Source: Nothophaeocryptopus gaeumannii (taxonomy: Eukaryota > Ascomycota > Dothideomycetes > Mycosphaerellales > Mycosphaerellaceae). From it: a stretch of DNA of 64,000 nucleotides. The position numbers and the translations under genes were made by a program. This document shows positions 9,477-20,437 of this stretch, in pieces. The notes under the pieces are model-generated. The model did no database searches. It saw nothing but the letters and a program-made list of their open reading frames with translations, and was not told where the DNA came from. Within the stretch, counting starts at the first letter, position 1, and each line of letters opens with the position of its first letter. The stretch spans positions 868,001 through 932,000 of the forward strand of contig JASISA010000007.1 of NCBI GenBank assembly GCA_031771865.1. Direction: 5' to 3'.

Positions 9477-11947
9477 ATGAGGAACTTGACAGTTGCGCAG
9501 CGTCAGGAGTTCATTAGCGACTACCACGCCCCGGAAGGACTGTACGAGTACATCCAGTCTTTGCCATTTCTGGGTACAGTGAGCGGTAATGTCAAGACCT
9601 TGACGGCTGGCGAATGGACAGAGATCCTTCTCACATACGAAGTCGGAGGTTCCGGGCTGGCCGATGGCGCCTGGATCAAAGGGACGTTCAAGTTCTACTC
9701 GGTGAGTTGAACATCTTCCGTTGGTAGATATGACTACTAAGCTGACGCTTGTAGGACTGGGCTTTGTTCCAAACATCGGATCCCTCGAGAGAGAACTATG
9801 TCTCAGCGGAGTATGTGCCACGAGAGCTCTTCCCAGGACAGACGCCCGCTACAGTCCAGAGCCTGAGTGTGCGATTCGATCAGAAGGGACATGAAAGACC
9901 TTTCCAGAAAGCAGTCATCATTGACATTGTCGACGGGTATCTAAATCCCGGTGACAAGATACTCATCCGCCTTGGTGACCGACGTTCCGGTGGCAAAGGA
10001 ACAAGGGTGCAGACTTTTGTCGAGAGCGACTTCCGTTGGCGGTTCTACATCGATCCAGTCGGCACCTCGCGGTTCGCGCCAATACAGCCTGATGTATCTT
10101 GGAACATTGTTCCGGGGGAGCCGCACCATTTGGAAATCGTCACGCCGCGACTGCTGATGCCAAAAGTTCCTTTCGTTATCCGTACGCACATCGAAGACGT
10201 TTGGGGCAATGTGACGAAAGACATCAGCGGGCTGTCCATTGTAGTCTCAGTAGATCATCATTCGAAAGGCTTGCAATATGAATTCAAAGCCAAAGTGCCT
10301 GCTGAAGGGTGGAGCAACATTGAGATCCGCGATATCACTTTGAAGGAGCCAGGTAGTTACACAGTTGAAGCGAAGCTTGTCGATGCCAGCAACCAAGAAC
10401 TGCTCACCAAAAGCTCGCCTCTGACGGTATCGAGCGATTACATTGTACCGAGAGCACTCTTCGGTGATCTCCATGTCCACTCAGATGACACCGTTGGGAC
10501 TGAAGACTCTCTGTACAATTTCAGCTACGGTCGAGACATTGCAGGTCTCGATGTCCTGGGCTACACAGCGAACGATTTTCAGATCTCCAAGGCTCGATGG
10601 GAATCAACAGTAAAGCTAATCCAGTCCCTGAATGTGCCAGGCTCCTTCGTCATCTATCCAGGTACTGAATGGTGCGGTAATTCTGCAGCAGGCGGTGACC
10701 ACAACATCGTCTTCCTCGCGGACCCTGAAGAAAGCCCGCCAGAGTTTCCTTTGGACCGTCACGGCAATGTCGCTAGGTCGTTCGAATGGTCTGAAGAAGG
10801 ACCCAAGGATCTCACTGCCGGCGCCTGGCCTCTGGACGAAGTCTATGCTACATATGCAGGGGAATGTGAAACACATCTGATGATTCCCCACGTCGGCGGT
10901 CGTCGTTGCAACTTGGCTTGGCATCATCCTCAGTTGGAGAGACTCGTTGAGATCGGGAGTGCGTGGGGCCAGTTCGAGTGGTTGCTTCGCGACGCTGTCC
11001 ACAGAGGCTGGAAGTTGGGAGTATGTGCAAACTCGGACGAGCACCGAGGGCGATGTGGCGGCGGTGTTCCTGGAACAGCAGTCTTCGGTACGAGAGGTGG
11101 CTTGACGGGAATTTTAGCAGACTCGCTAGATCGTAAGTCAATTGCTACCGCTCTTAGAGCAAGACACACATTTGCTACGTCAGGGCCGAGACTCGTTGGA
11201 ATTGTGATGACAGAAGAGGGCCAAGTACAAGGAGATGAGGTGGTACGCCAAAGTGGAGAGTCTTGCATTCTCAACTACCAGTTCCTCGGTAATCATGGAT
11301 TTTCCTCGATCGAAGCGCACGACGTCGATGGCTGCCTTCTAAGAAGAGACCTTTGGCAGGAGTCCGACTTGCCCAGGACAGTGCTACGAGTAACTTGGGG
11401 AGGCGCCAGGCTGTATGATCGATATCGCGAGGCTGTGTGGGAGGGAGAGATTCGTTTGTCTTCGACAGTGGCGATTAAGCAGGTACGGGTGTTTGGCGGC
11501 CTAACGTACAATCCAGAGGATGAGGTTGTAAAGGTCGACGACCAGACAATACGCTTTTCTAGCAGAACGAGCGGCGACTGTGATGGAGTGCAGCTATGCT
11601 TCGGCGATGCCTTCCCAGAGTCGATCTCCATTGCCGGACGTTTGGGAGGGTACGTGAAGGTTGGAGATGTCTTGACAGGTAACCCTCATAAGCCGCAGCC
11701 CACGTTCGGTCTCGAAGCTGGACGAGAAGAATTATTGAGACTAGACGGGAAGCGTATCGATATCGCTGGAGGTGCGGATCTGTTCGTGTCTGCGCAAGCT
11801 ATTCCAGAAGTCGAGCTTCCGATGGAGGTCGAGGGCAAGGTGACCTTGACAGGTACTGCTGGGCACCAAACCGCCGTCTATCTCGTTGGTCGCGAGTGGA
11901 ATGGTGACAAAGTCATTACTTCGCCAATGTATGTCAATTTCGTGTAG
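9477..11947 (+). CDS. DUF3604 (PHP-like metallohydrolase) protein
   Basis: Large protein of the DUF3604 family, related to PHP-type metal-dependent phosphoesterases/amidohydrolases; the reaction is not established. Exon 1 is 9477-9701, exon 2 9755-11947, intron 53 bp (GTGAGT...TTGTAG, branch GCTGACG); 805 residues. The ATG at 9477 gives MRNLTVAQRQEF. The N-terminal third has beta-rich segments without catalytic residues. The metal site begins with FGDLHVHSDDTVG (H-x-H), followed by IYPGTEWCGN, GGDHNIVFL, MIPHVGG and ANSDEHRGRCGG, which supply His, Glu and Asp ligands in the expected order. No signal peptide. It lies 190 bp after the alpha/beta hydrolase on the same strand and is convergent with the DUF3807 gene. 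Confidence 0.85.
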
Positions 11948-12192
11948 ACACGACTTCACCTACAGGTCGTGTCAGCACAAGCTCCTAGAAAGATCTCCGT
12001 ATCAGATCATCTGGGTGACAGTAGGTCAGAGAGAAGATTAGACAGTCGACAGCACCCATTGCAAGTATCGCAGCGGGTGAGTGCCTTGCGGCCAGACCCA
12101 GGAGCAATGACATGCAAGGGTTTCCGTCTAAGGATGAACGTTGCTCATCATTCGATTCACTTGAGGTGCTTGAGGATGGACACTTACGTAGT

Positions 12193-12990
12193 TCAGTAGT
12201 CCATTTCAACAGGTTCGTTTTGTTGATCATCCAGCTCCCGAGCCATCCTGCGGTGGGTCAATGAGCCTTCAATAGGATCATTTTCGTCGATATAATCTTC
12301 CCACTTCCGCTTGTTGCGTTGGTCGTATGGTATCTGCTCGCGAGATCGGCGTTCTCTCCAGGCTGTCCCCGAATTCGAAGTAGACTCGCTCCGGTTGCTT
12401 CGTGAGTTTTGTCTAGGCTTCGGTGGCGGCGCCGAGCCACGCTCGCCCTGCTGGTTATGGAGAACCGTGGAGTAAGCGAGAAGGTCGTCCTCGAGACTAG
12501 AAGCGTCAGACACGGGCGACATGGCGCGCTCTGGTGCAGCCGCTGGTTTTGCACTGGCCGTCGCTTCCTCTTCAGATAACCGTTGCTCTGCCTGACGCTT
12601 CTCTCCCGCCTCACGCTCTCGCTTCATCTGCCACAGTTCCGTGCGGCGGAACATAGCAATCTGCTCATCCGTAAGAGTACGCTTGGCGCCATCTTCATAG
12701 TAGCCGAGGCCATCATACTCTTCCTCCCACTCGGGCTCAAAATTCAGCGCCTTCTCCGCGTCCACGAACCACTTGTCAGGTTTAATGTCGTCGCCAAAGT
12801 GTGCGATCTGGAAGTCGAGAAGATTGTCCTTGAAGGAATCAGTACTTACCTCTCCTACAAAGCTTACCTGTCATGTTACCTCAGATATTTTCGGGAGAGA
12901 CTGAAGGAACTTGCTGCGGCTCTTGGCCTCATTGGTCTTCTTGTTCTTCTTCGCCCTGTCCCAAGCTTTCTTCTTTCTGCCTGTCGGCAT
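12193..12990 (-). CDS. DUF3807 family protein
   Basis: Fungal conserved protein of unknown function, probably nuclear or nucleolar because of its basic N-terminus. Exon 1 is 12990-12880 and exon 2 12828-12193, intron 51 bp (GTAACA...TTCAAG); 248 residues. The start MPTGRKKKAWDRAKKNKK is strongly basic. Exon 2 opens with DNLLDFQIAHFGDD and FEPEWEEEYDGLGYYED, matching the short acidic core of DUF3807. The rest is low-complexity, rich in Glu, Arg and Ser. An in-frame TGA after the donor shows the intron must be removed. It is divergent from the DUF1295 gene with 478 bp between the starts. Confidence 0.75.
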
Positions 12991-13468
12991 GTTAGATGAT
13001 CTCGTGCTGTACGTGTATGTGTCAGGTGGGCGGCGATGGACGGCGACGATGAGGTTGGCTGGCACTGTCGTTGTTGAACGCGTGACGCGAAGCGCGAAGC
13101 GAAGTCGAGGAAGGTTCGAAGTTGGTCAGCGCCAAGCAGTCCGAGCGGAACGGACCCTGCCGTCTAAGCGTCGATCTTCGCGAAAGACGCCCGAAACAGA
13201 GGCAGAGATCAAAGACGTCACCGGCGATTAAAGACCGTACGTAGGAGAATCGGACTGCGATGGAATCATCAAACCCCGATGGAAAACCTGGGCGCATGAA
13301 AAACATCGTCACCACTGTCTGCTGCGCCGCGGACTGATAATTCTACACAAGAGGAATACATTTGTGCCACCACCTTGCCACTGCCTCCATCAGTACTCCT
13401 GGACCTGAACGCGTCCACCACAACAGACTGGTCAAGCAGGCAAAGGACAAGGCATCTTGACACCGACG
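12991..13468. promoter_or_regulatory. divergent intergenic region, DUF3807 / DUF1295
   Basis: 478 bp between two housekeeping-type genes on opposite strands; a bidirectional promoter is inferred from position only. Confidence 0.35.
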
Positions 13469-14509
13469 ATGGCCCTCTACAGCCCCATCCACGTCCTGGA
13501 CAACTACTATCTAGCCATAACCCTCCTCATAACAATTGGCTATCAACTCATCGGTTTCGGCTTCGCCTTCACCTTCAAATTCGACAAACTCACCGACTTC
13601 ATGGGCGGCACCAACTTCGTCTGGCTGGCAATAATAACCCTTGCCTTTTCCGGCACTACCAACGCCCGTCAGATCATAACCTCCCTGATGATTATCCTCT
13701 GGGGCGCTCGGCTGTCGGGATTCTTATTGTTCAGGATATTGAAGACAGGCAAGGATGACCGTTTCGACGACAAACGAGACAAATTCTTCCCCTTCCTCGG
13801 ATTTTGGGTAGCGCAGATGTTATGGGTTTGGATTGTCTCCCTACCCGTTACCATTCTCAACTCTCCCAACGTCCTTCAATACCCTCAACCTAGCTTCGGA
13901 AAAGCAACCGATATCATTGCGATCATCTTCTACGTCATCGCATTTACCTTGGAAGCCGGCAGCGACATTCAAAAGTATCGATTCAAGCAAGGACCTGGAA
14001 AGGAGCCTAGAGCCGTGTGCAATGTGGGATTCTTCAAATGGAGTCGTCACCCCAATTATTTCGGGGAAATCATCATCCAAGTCTCCATTTTCATGATCGC
14101 CGTAACACCAGCGAGCTACGGCAACGTGCCTTCCGGTTCAGGCGCATACGCAGCGCTGTACGCCTCCTGTCTAGGCTGGATTTTCCTCACAACACTACTC
14201 CTCTTTGTTTCCGGTCTCACGCTGCAGGAGCGACCTGGTGCGAAGAAGAGATACGAGAAAGGCGTTGGGTGGCAAGAGTACGAGAAGTATCTTCATGAAA
14301 CGAGTATTCTTAATCCAATGCCACCGGCTGTTTGGAGCAGATTGCCTGTTATTGTCAAGAGGACAATTGGATTGGAGTTCCCCATTTATGTGTTTGATCC
14401 CGCGAAGCATGCGGATCAGAATGCTGTGAAGGGTAATCAGGCTGAGGAGGGAAGGAGTGAGAGTGAGGCGGGTGCGAACAGGCAGAGTAATGAGCCGCTG
14501 AGGAACTAG
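13469..14509 (+). CDS. DUF1295 / steroid 5-alpha-reductase-like membrane protein
   Basis: Integral membrane protein of the steroid 5-alpha-reductase C-terminal/isoprenylcysteine methyltransferase superfamily, probably an NADPH-dependent reductase or a methyltransferase of the ER. Single exon, 346 residues, ATG at 13469 (MALYSPIHVLDNYY). Hydrophobic segments include about 12-33, 50-75, 95-115, 145-162, 200-222 and 230-252. The superfamily cofactor-binding signature is seen as GFFKWSRHPNYFGEI, with RHPNYFGE conserved. The C-terminal tail of about 40 residues is hydrophilic and rich in Glu, Ser and Asn. Single exon and normal length suggest an intact gene. The actual lipid substrate is unknown. 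Confidence 0.85.
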   Translation: MALYSPIHVLDNYYLAITLLITIGYQLIGFGFAFTFKFDKLTDFMGGTNFVWLAIITLAFSGTTNARQIITSLMIILWGARLSGFLLFRILKTGKDDRFDDKRDKFFPFLGFWVAQMLWVWIVSLPVTILNSPNVLQYPQPSFGKATDIIAIIFYVIAFTLEAGSDIQKYRFKQGPGKEPRAVCNVGFFKWSRHPNYFGEIIIQVSIFMIAVTPASYGNVPSGSGAYAALYASCLGWIFLTTLLLFVSGLTLQERPGAKKRYEKGVGWQEYEKYLHETSILNPMPPAVWSRLPVIVKRTIGLEFPIYVFDPAKHADQNAVKGNQAEEGRSESEAGANRQSNEPLRN

Positions 14510-14729
14510 AGGCTGCTGGAGCTGCAAAGATCATCTGACGAATGTATAAACCCATCTTGGAGCGTTGCACCATATGTATCATAAATATCATTTCGCTAAA
14601 GCCACTTGGACAGTTGCTGCCTAGATTGTTAATGTAATAGCGACCCATCCAACTCGCTCCTGCATACTCAACTCCAAACGCCTCCGCTCAAAGTGGTGAA
14701 GTAGAATATCACCTAAGATGACCGTACTT

Positions 14730-15533
14730 TCAAAACATATCATCCAGAAATCCAGTCTCCTCTATATTCCACGTCCTGCACCTCGCGCCCTCCATGATCT
14801 CCGTAGTACCCACTTCGCTCTCCTGCAACACTTTCTTAACTTCTTCAAAAATAGCCTGCACATTCCTCATAGCAGCCTCAATCATCTCCACAGGCGGTTT
14901 CTGCAAAACCTCAAAAACATCTCTTCCCACGCCACCATACTCCCCTCCTCCGCTCATCTTTTTCTCCAATTCCTCAATATCCGTAAACTCCCTCAAGACC
15001 GGCAGCTCCACCCTTCCCCATATCCCATCCATGGGAGGAATCTCAAAATCCCCCACAGCATGCATGATGGTCGCCGAGGAGCGGGCCATATGCGCATACG
15101 CGCGGGACATATTCTCATAAAACGTCCTCCTCAACCTTTCATTGCGATGTATACATCTCAAAATATTCGTTTCCTCCCCAGACGGATTGTAGAGATATTC
15201 GGGCCAGATATCCCAGATGGTGACATATTTGTGTTGCTCTGCGTCTGCAGTTGCACACGCGAGCTCACGAGCTGAATCTCCGGCGCCTCGGGTATAGAAG
15301 ATGGCCTGGTTGACAATCTCCTGTCGATATTCTGGTTTGGTGTGTCGGAGGAACCATTGTGTCGTGTATACGTTGATGTTGTCGCATGCTAAAGGAGCGC
15401 CTTCTGAGATGAGAGGTTTTTGGTCTTGTTGTTTGGTAGGTAATCCATTGGCTGTTTCGGGACCGAAGATGAAGAGAGCGATGAGCACGGCCGATATCAA
15501 GCCCAGATTTGAGGATGGGAGAGCAGCCATCAT
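14730..15533 (-). CDS. predicted secreted protein of unknown function
   Basis: Single exon, 267 residues, beginning with two Met codons (15533 and 15530). An N-terminal hydrophobic stretch, LGLISAVLIALFIFG, followed by ETANGLPTK looks like a signal peptide, cleaved near residue 30. The mature part has few cysteines (near ACDN, ACAT, RCIH and RCRT), a central helical segment (ETNILRCIHRNERLRRTFYENM) and a C-terminal helix (EMIEAAMRNVQAIFEEVKKVL). I do not recognise a family. It is convergent with the DUF1295 gene, about 220 bp from its stop. Confidence 0.6.
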   Translation of the reverse strand: MMAALPSSNLGLISAVLIALFIFGPETANGLPTKQQDQKPLISEGAPLACDNINVYTTQWFLRHTKPEYRQEIVNQAIFYTRGAGDSARELACATADAEQHKYVTIWDIWPEYLYNPSGEETNILRCIHRNERLRRTFYENMSRAYAHMARSSATIMHAVGDFEIPPMDGIWGRVELPVLREFTDIEELEKKMSGGGEYGGVGRDVFEVLQKPPVEMIEAAMRNVQAIFEEVKKVLQESEVGTTEIMEGARCRTWNIEETGFLDDMF

Positions 15534-15970
15534 GGTGGCAAGACTCGTCCTTACGGTCTCACTTGAACCTGAGGTTCATGTTGCGATTCGGAGGTTTATC
15601 AGGATGTCAAACCACCAGAAGTTTGGGGAAGGCTGAGCTCGGTTGGTGACAGCTGAATAACACAGCCCAGCGGAGGATCGCATCCTCAGGATTCCAACCC
15701 CTGTCCAGCCAATCAGACGAAGCCACACACGGGCCAATCTGTAGGCTGTATATTGCTCGTCCCACTGGCTGGGGAGCGAGCTGGGAATAGATTGCAGATA
15801 TCGAATGCATTCATGAGTTATACAGAAAATGCGTTTCAGTTCTCAGTCAATGCTTCGAGAAGTCCATGATATCCGCCCAAAGGGCAACAAACGCCGCCAT
15901 GCTATGCGAGAGAGCGCCCAACCATGTCCAAAATTCTCAAATCACTCGCTAACAGATAAGAGACTGCCGC
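15534..15970. other. intergenic, no gene seen
   Basis: Upstream of the secreted-protein gene and downstream of the DUF726 gene. No recognisable coding sequence. Confidence 0.5.
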
Positions 15971-18900
15971 TTAGAAGGTCATCTGGACCTCCTTCTCCTT
16001 TCCAAAATCGGGGTCATCGGCATCATACCATGGGTTGTGATCTGGACTGCTCACGACTGGTGTGCCAGAATGAGAACCTGTCGCACTCCTGGGCCCAGGC
16101 GTAATGTTCACGCTTCGTAGTGCAGGACGCTCTTGTTGTGATGGCTCGGGAGTAGCCTGTCTCGACATTGAGGTCGCTCCGTTGGCTGCTGTATGAGGTC
16201 TGTCCGGCGCTTGGAAAGAACCTATCGGACTCGAGACGGCACGAGACTGTTCGGTAGGTGACAGCGCGCCGTTGGCTTTCGGCAGTGGCTTCTCATCTGG
16301 CCATGTTTCGGCGTCATGAGACTGTGTCTGCCGCGCTTCCGGTCTTGAGGGGCCAGCTATAGGTGATGTGACTGGTGAGGACAGCTTCAACGCTGGTAAT
16401 GTGCTCTCCAGCTCACGAACACTTAAGTGCTTCTTTATCTCCTCGATGTCGCCAGGATGCTGCACAGCGATATTGAGAGCCTCTCGCCGAATCGCTTCCA
16501 CGTCGAACATCACATTCGCGGTCTCTCTGGCTTTCTCTTCGCTTTCCTTCTCGTCCCCCTCCAGCACCCTGGTGCTGCGCTCATCATATGTCTCCCAGGT
16601 CTTCTTTTGCGGAGCCTTCTTCCGTTGAAACCATGACTTGAAGCCCTTCTTCTCGGGCTGTTCCTCGAGTTGTCGCCGGGCTTCCTCGATCTCGTTAATC
16701 AGCTCGCGCTGACGCTTTTCGTGATTCTCAGGGTCTGGGTCCTCGATTTCTGTGTATTCTAGCGATTCCATTGCCCAGCCGACTTTATCCAGTAATGCCG
16801 GCATCATGCCTCTGTAAGCCATGTGTCCAGGGACTTCCTCTGTGACATCAATGTTCTCAATCCCGGGTATATCAACTTTGGAAAGACCTGCGATGCGCGA
16901 TATACCACCTCCAGTTGCGCGGAAGAGATAGCCCAAAATCCAGTCGTTTGTGGCGTACCCATTTAGGAAACGGCCGGGCACGATCGACTGCGCTTTGATC
17001 CATTCGTCGCGTTTCACCACGACAGGTGCTCCAAATATGTAAACGTTTTGTACCAGTCCAATGCCTCCTCGACGGCTCAGTTCCTTCAAGCAGGAGAATA
17101 TCACTCGCGACCCAAGAGAAAAGCCCACCAGGGTGATCGGCCTCACCCCGAGATTGCGGTCAATGATTGAATCTGCCAAGATCAGGCCAGTCGCATCTGC
17201 ACGTGCACATGCAGTTGTCCATGGGTTGTCAATCAGATAGCTGATTTTGGCGAGAATGATAGGTGCTTGCAGACCTGCCATCAAAGTCGCCAGTACCGTG
17301 GCACCCAGAATCTGTTGGATGGTTTGTGTCAATGCCTCAGTCCCAAGAATCTGAACGGTTTGACCGGTACTCTGCAGCATCTCCGGCTCCCAGTTGACCG
17401 AATAAATGTCTCCCATGATTGGATCGATAGTGGAGAACGGCAGCCGAACATCGTCCACTTTGCCAGTCATCCAGCCAGCCACTGTCACAATCAAGTTTAC
17501 CCGCTTGTTATTGAACAGAGGCTTGTACTCGTAAGTCTTTACTGCCCCCGTCCGGCGATTTGACGTGTTCAGACCGATGTTGCCTCCTACAAGCGTTCCT
17601 GTCGTGCCGATAATGGCTGCCGCTCCAGCACCACCTAGGAACGTGCCAGTGCCGGAAACTCCAATCGCGGTGAATCCAGCAGCCAGACCGGCACCGATCA
17701 CAGGTGCCAGCAACCCGGCACTTAAGCCGATCACCAACCCACCGCCGACGGTACATAGACCCATGACCATCATTCGTTTTCTCTTGGCAGCCTTTTTCCG
17801 CGCTTCCAGGTGGTCGTCCTCGTTCCAGTTCTCCTTCTCCGCTTCCTCCTGCATTTCGAGAGCATCGGTTACGCGCTTCTCAAAACGGCATATCTCTTGC
17901 CAATCTACGGACAGATTGCTGCCGACTTTCTCAAGCAGCACACGTGAGCGGGCATCATAAGTGCTGTCGGCAATAAGAAGTAAGAACAGGTCACATAAGA
18001 CCGTCCAGCGAATGTCGATGTCGAGGTTCTTCGCGTCTTCGTAATCGTCCGGGTTTTCTATTGTAAGCTGGTCGGCGGTATGTTGCTCGTAAGCAGGTGG
18101 AGGCTCTTCGCTTGGTGTAGGCGGTGTCTCTTTGCAAGGGGATTTCGGCGCCTCTTTACTGTACGCAGGCGCGGGCGTACCATTTCTCGAAGGTGTAGCA
18201 GAGTTGTTCGCGGAGGCAACCCGCTTATCAGCAGTGCTTGTTGGTGGTGGAGAAGACACTGACGGCCTTGCCGATGACTCGCCCGACTTGCTCTCTTTCT
18301 CTTCTCCTGATACTTGAGGATTCTTGACACGAGCATTCGCCATCAATTGGGGTGTCAGATCAGCTGCCAAGAGCCCGTGATCCGTCAACTGTTCCACCAT
18401 GATCTGCTCTTTCGGGTCGATCTCCATATGGGTATACACTCGCAGCATAATCTTTTGACCCCACATCTTCATGGCTTCCGATGCATATTCGACTGCTTTC
18501 TTGGTGCCCTTATTCCGCACAATAGCATCTACCTCTTTCTGCATTTCCGCTAAGGATAGTCGGACCACACCTACGTAGGCAATGCGTTGGCCTTCCGTGA
18601 GAAGCTCCTTGGTGGTCTGCATCTGCGAAAGCATGTCGCGGCTCTCCTCGTCATCTTCGTCCAGCGTATTTTTCGCGTATTGGTCTTTGAACAGGTATGC
18701 GGTGTTGTCGTCCATGCTAGTCGCGCTCTTCGCGTCTTCCTCCATTTGCACACGCGTGTAGCCCTTGCCTGCGCCGCCGAGAGTCCCATATTGCACGAGA
18801 TCGTCATCGACCTCGTCGTATCCCTTGGCTAACACTTTGCCCCAATCATCATAGATGCGATGTGTAGCCACGGCCGGCATGTCTTGCCATTCCTCCTCGG

Positions 18901-19456
18901 CCTCAGCCTCTTCCACAATCTCCTCTCGTGGGGCCATTTGCTGGTGCGAGAACTCGCCCACAGTGCTGACCGAGCTTTTCTGGGCATGTCGGCTTCGAGT
19001 CGGAGAGTCCACCACTTTAGAGGATGAGTTACTCCTCACCCGTGCAGGCGACGCGTCCTCGATCTCCTTGCGAGTGGAGGTAGGAGTGCTGGGCCGATTC
19101 TCCTCCGCCTTCTTCTCTGTTTCTTGGCCATCATTTGAAATGCGCTCAGGCGCACGTCCACCGGTTTTGGTCACATCTTCTCTCTCGATGTGTCCACTCT
19201 CCACCACCTTTACGCCTGTCTCCTCTATAACTTGCTTCTTGATCTCCTCCGGGCTGTCAAGCTGGTCCAGGGAATAGTTGCGCCTTCTCGGCGGTTTAGG
19301 CGGTAGCCCGAATTCATCTGTGCTCAGAGGATCGCTCTTCGGGTCGGCAGGGCTCTTTTCTTTCGTCACGACTCGCTTGAGGTCGGTAAGTTGATTTTCG
19401 GCTTCTTCGGCGGTCTGCTTTGGCGGTGTTTTTGGGACATGCTCATTGTCGGGCAT
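15971..19456 (-). CDS. DUF726 / TMCO4-like lipase-fold membrane protein
   Basis: Single exon of 1161 residues, ATG at 19456 (MPDNEHVPKTPPK). The family includes human TMCO4 and yeast Mil1 (YFL034W), a putative lipase linked to AP-1 trafficking. The first 450 residues are low-complexity and acidic/Ser-Pro-rich with a block RIYDDWGKVLAKGYDE. A Gly/Ala-rich hydrophobic hairpin follows (about 575-640: GLCTVGGGLVIGLSAG, GAGLAAGFTAIGVSGTG), likely membrane-inserted. The alpha/beta hydrolase part then contains NLIVTVAGWM and the nucleophile elbow LVGFSLGSRV (G-x-S-x-G), followed by YIFGAPVV and NGYATNDWILG. A helical, charged region and a disordered tail end the protein. The long open frame implies an intact gene. 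Confidence 0.85.
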   Translation of the reverse strand: MPDNEHVPKTPPKQTAEEAENQLTDLKRVVTKEKSPADPKSDPLSTDEFGLPPKPPRRRNYSLDQLDSPEEIKKQVIEETGVKVVESGHIEREDVTKTGGRAPERISNDGQETEKKAEENRPSTPTSTRKEIEDASPARVRSNSSSKVVDSPTRSRHAQKSSVSTVGEFSHQQMAPREEIVEEAEAEEEWQDMPAVATHRIYDDWGKVLAKGYDEVDDDLVQYGTLGGAGKGYTRVQMEEDAKSATSMDDNTAYLFKDQYAKNTLDEDDEESRDMLSQMQTTKELLTEGQRIAYVGVVRLSLAEMQKEVDAIVRNKGTKKAVEYASEAMKMWGQKIMLRVYTHMEIDPKEQIMVEQLTDHGLLAADLTPQLMANARVKNPQVSGEEKESKSGESSARPSVSSPPPTSTADKRVASANNSATPSRNGTPAPAYSKEAPKSPCKETPPTPSEEPPPAYEQHTADQLTIENPDDYEDAKNLDIDIRWTVLCDLFLLLIADSTYDARSRVLLEKVGSNLSVDWQEICRFEKRVTDALEMQEEAEKENWNEDDHLEARKKAAKRKRMMVMGLCTVGGGLVIGLSAGLLAPVIGAGLAAGFTAIGVSGTGTFLGGAGAAAIIGTTGTLVGGNIGLNTSNRRTGAVKTYEYKPLFNNKRVNLIVTVAGWMTGKVDDVRLPFSTIDPIMGDIYSVNWEPEMLQSTGQTVQILGTEALTQTIQQILGATVLATLMAGLQAPIILAKISYLIDNPWTTACARADATGLILADSIIDRNLGVRPITLVGFSLGSRVIFSCLKELSRRGGIGLVQNVYIFGAPVVVKRDEWIKAQSIVPGRFLNGYATNDWILGYLFRATGGGISRIAGLSKVDIPGIENIDVTEEVPGHMAYRGMMPALLDKVGWAMESLEYTEIEDPDPENHEKRQRELINEIEEARRQLEEQPEKKGFKSWFQRKKAPQKKTWETYDERSTRVLEGDEKESEEKARETANVMFDVEAIRREALNIAVQHPGDIEEIKKHLSVRELESTLPALKLSSPVTSPIAGPSRPEARQTQSHDAETWPDEKPLPKANGALSPTEQSRAVSSPIGSFQAPDRPHTAANGATSMSRQATPEPSQQERPALRSVNITPGPRSATGSHSGTPVVSSPDHNPWYDADDPDFGKEKEVQMTF

Positions 19457-20437
19457 GCTGGACTAGCTGACTATAGACGCATAGCCAGCATGCAATGCAA
19501 TGCTCTCTCCAGAATGTATGCGGTATCGTGAGAGAGTGGGAGGACATGGGAAAGATCCGCCTTCACCATTGACAGCCACAAGTCACAGGCCGTCGCGCCT
19601 TTGGCTCTGCGCGTCCGTCTCGGCCCCCGGCAGACCCTTCCTCATAATGTATGGACCACCGCTTAAACTGAGCATTTTGCTTCTACAACCACCACCGGAC
19701 AACCTTCACTCCTACACCACGCATGTAATACACAATCATTCGTTCATGCTATGCGCCATGTGCAAGCCACCTACAGTGAGACGTCCATTCAACTACGGCG
19801 GTGAGCACGCCTCCAACGAGCAACGCACCTAGTAGGCACGCATACGTACACTAGACCGTCAATGGACGAGACCTAGATACATCAAACCCAACTCCTATTG
19901 GCAGGACCGCTCTCGTGTGCTGTAAGAGCAGCTTCAAATGGACTGCTTTCCAGGTTCGGATGAGGAAGCGAAGACATGGGTGCAACGACCAGCCTGTCTT
20001 CTGCTGAGTGCGGCCGTGGAGATGTTAGAGCTCCCTCTGGACAACGCGGGAACAGACGGTCGCATTTTCGTCCTTGTGCTCGAGTATTTGCTGAAGATTT
20101 TGAGTAGCCTTCAAATCACAGAACCGTTAGCCTATGGCTTGTCCGCATTGCTGCTTCATATCGCGCGATGATCATTCTTCACAGCACTGCAATCAACTTG
20201 GCACTCTTCAAATTGTCCGATCTGTTGCATGTCTGTGAGTCAACTCAATTTGAACAGAGCGTACAACACAGGCAGATGTAGTCAACTTCCGGCCTGAGGC
20301 AGTCTCGCAGCTAGCCGACAGATCCCTGCGTCTATCAAACCTTAATGACCAAAGCCGACCTCTCAAAAATGAAAGATCCAACTCCAACTTCGACTTCACA
20401 TTTGCATCTTGCAGTCTGCGGACCAACAACCGCCAAA
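19457..20437. other. intergenic between divergent genes
   Basis: 981 bp between DUF726 (-) and utp23 (+). A 77-codon ATG frame at 19938-20171 (+), starting MDCFPGSDEEAKTW and with a Leu-rich middle, has no recognised relative. Otherwise nothing is seen. Confidence 0.4.
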
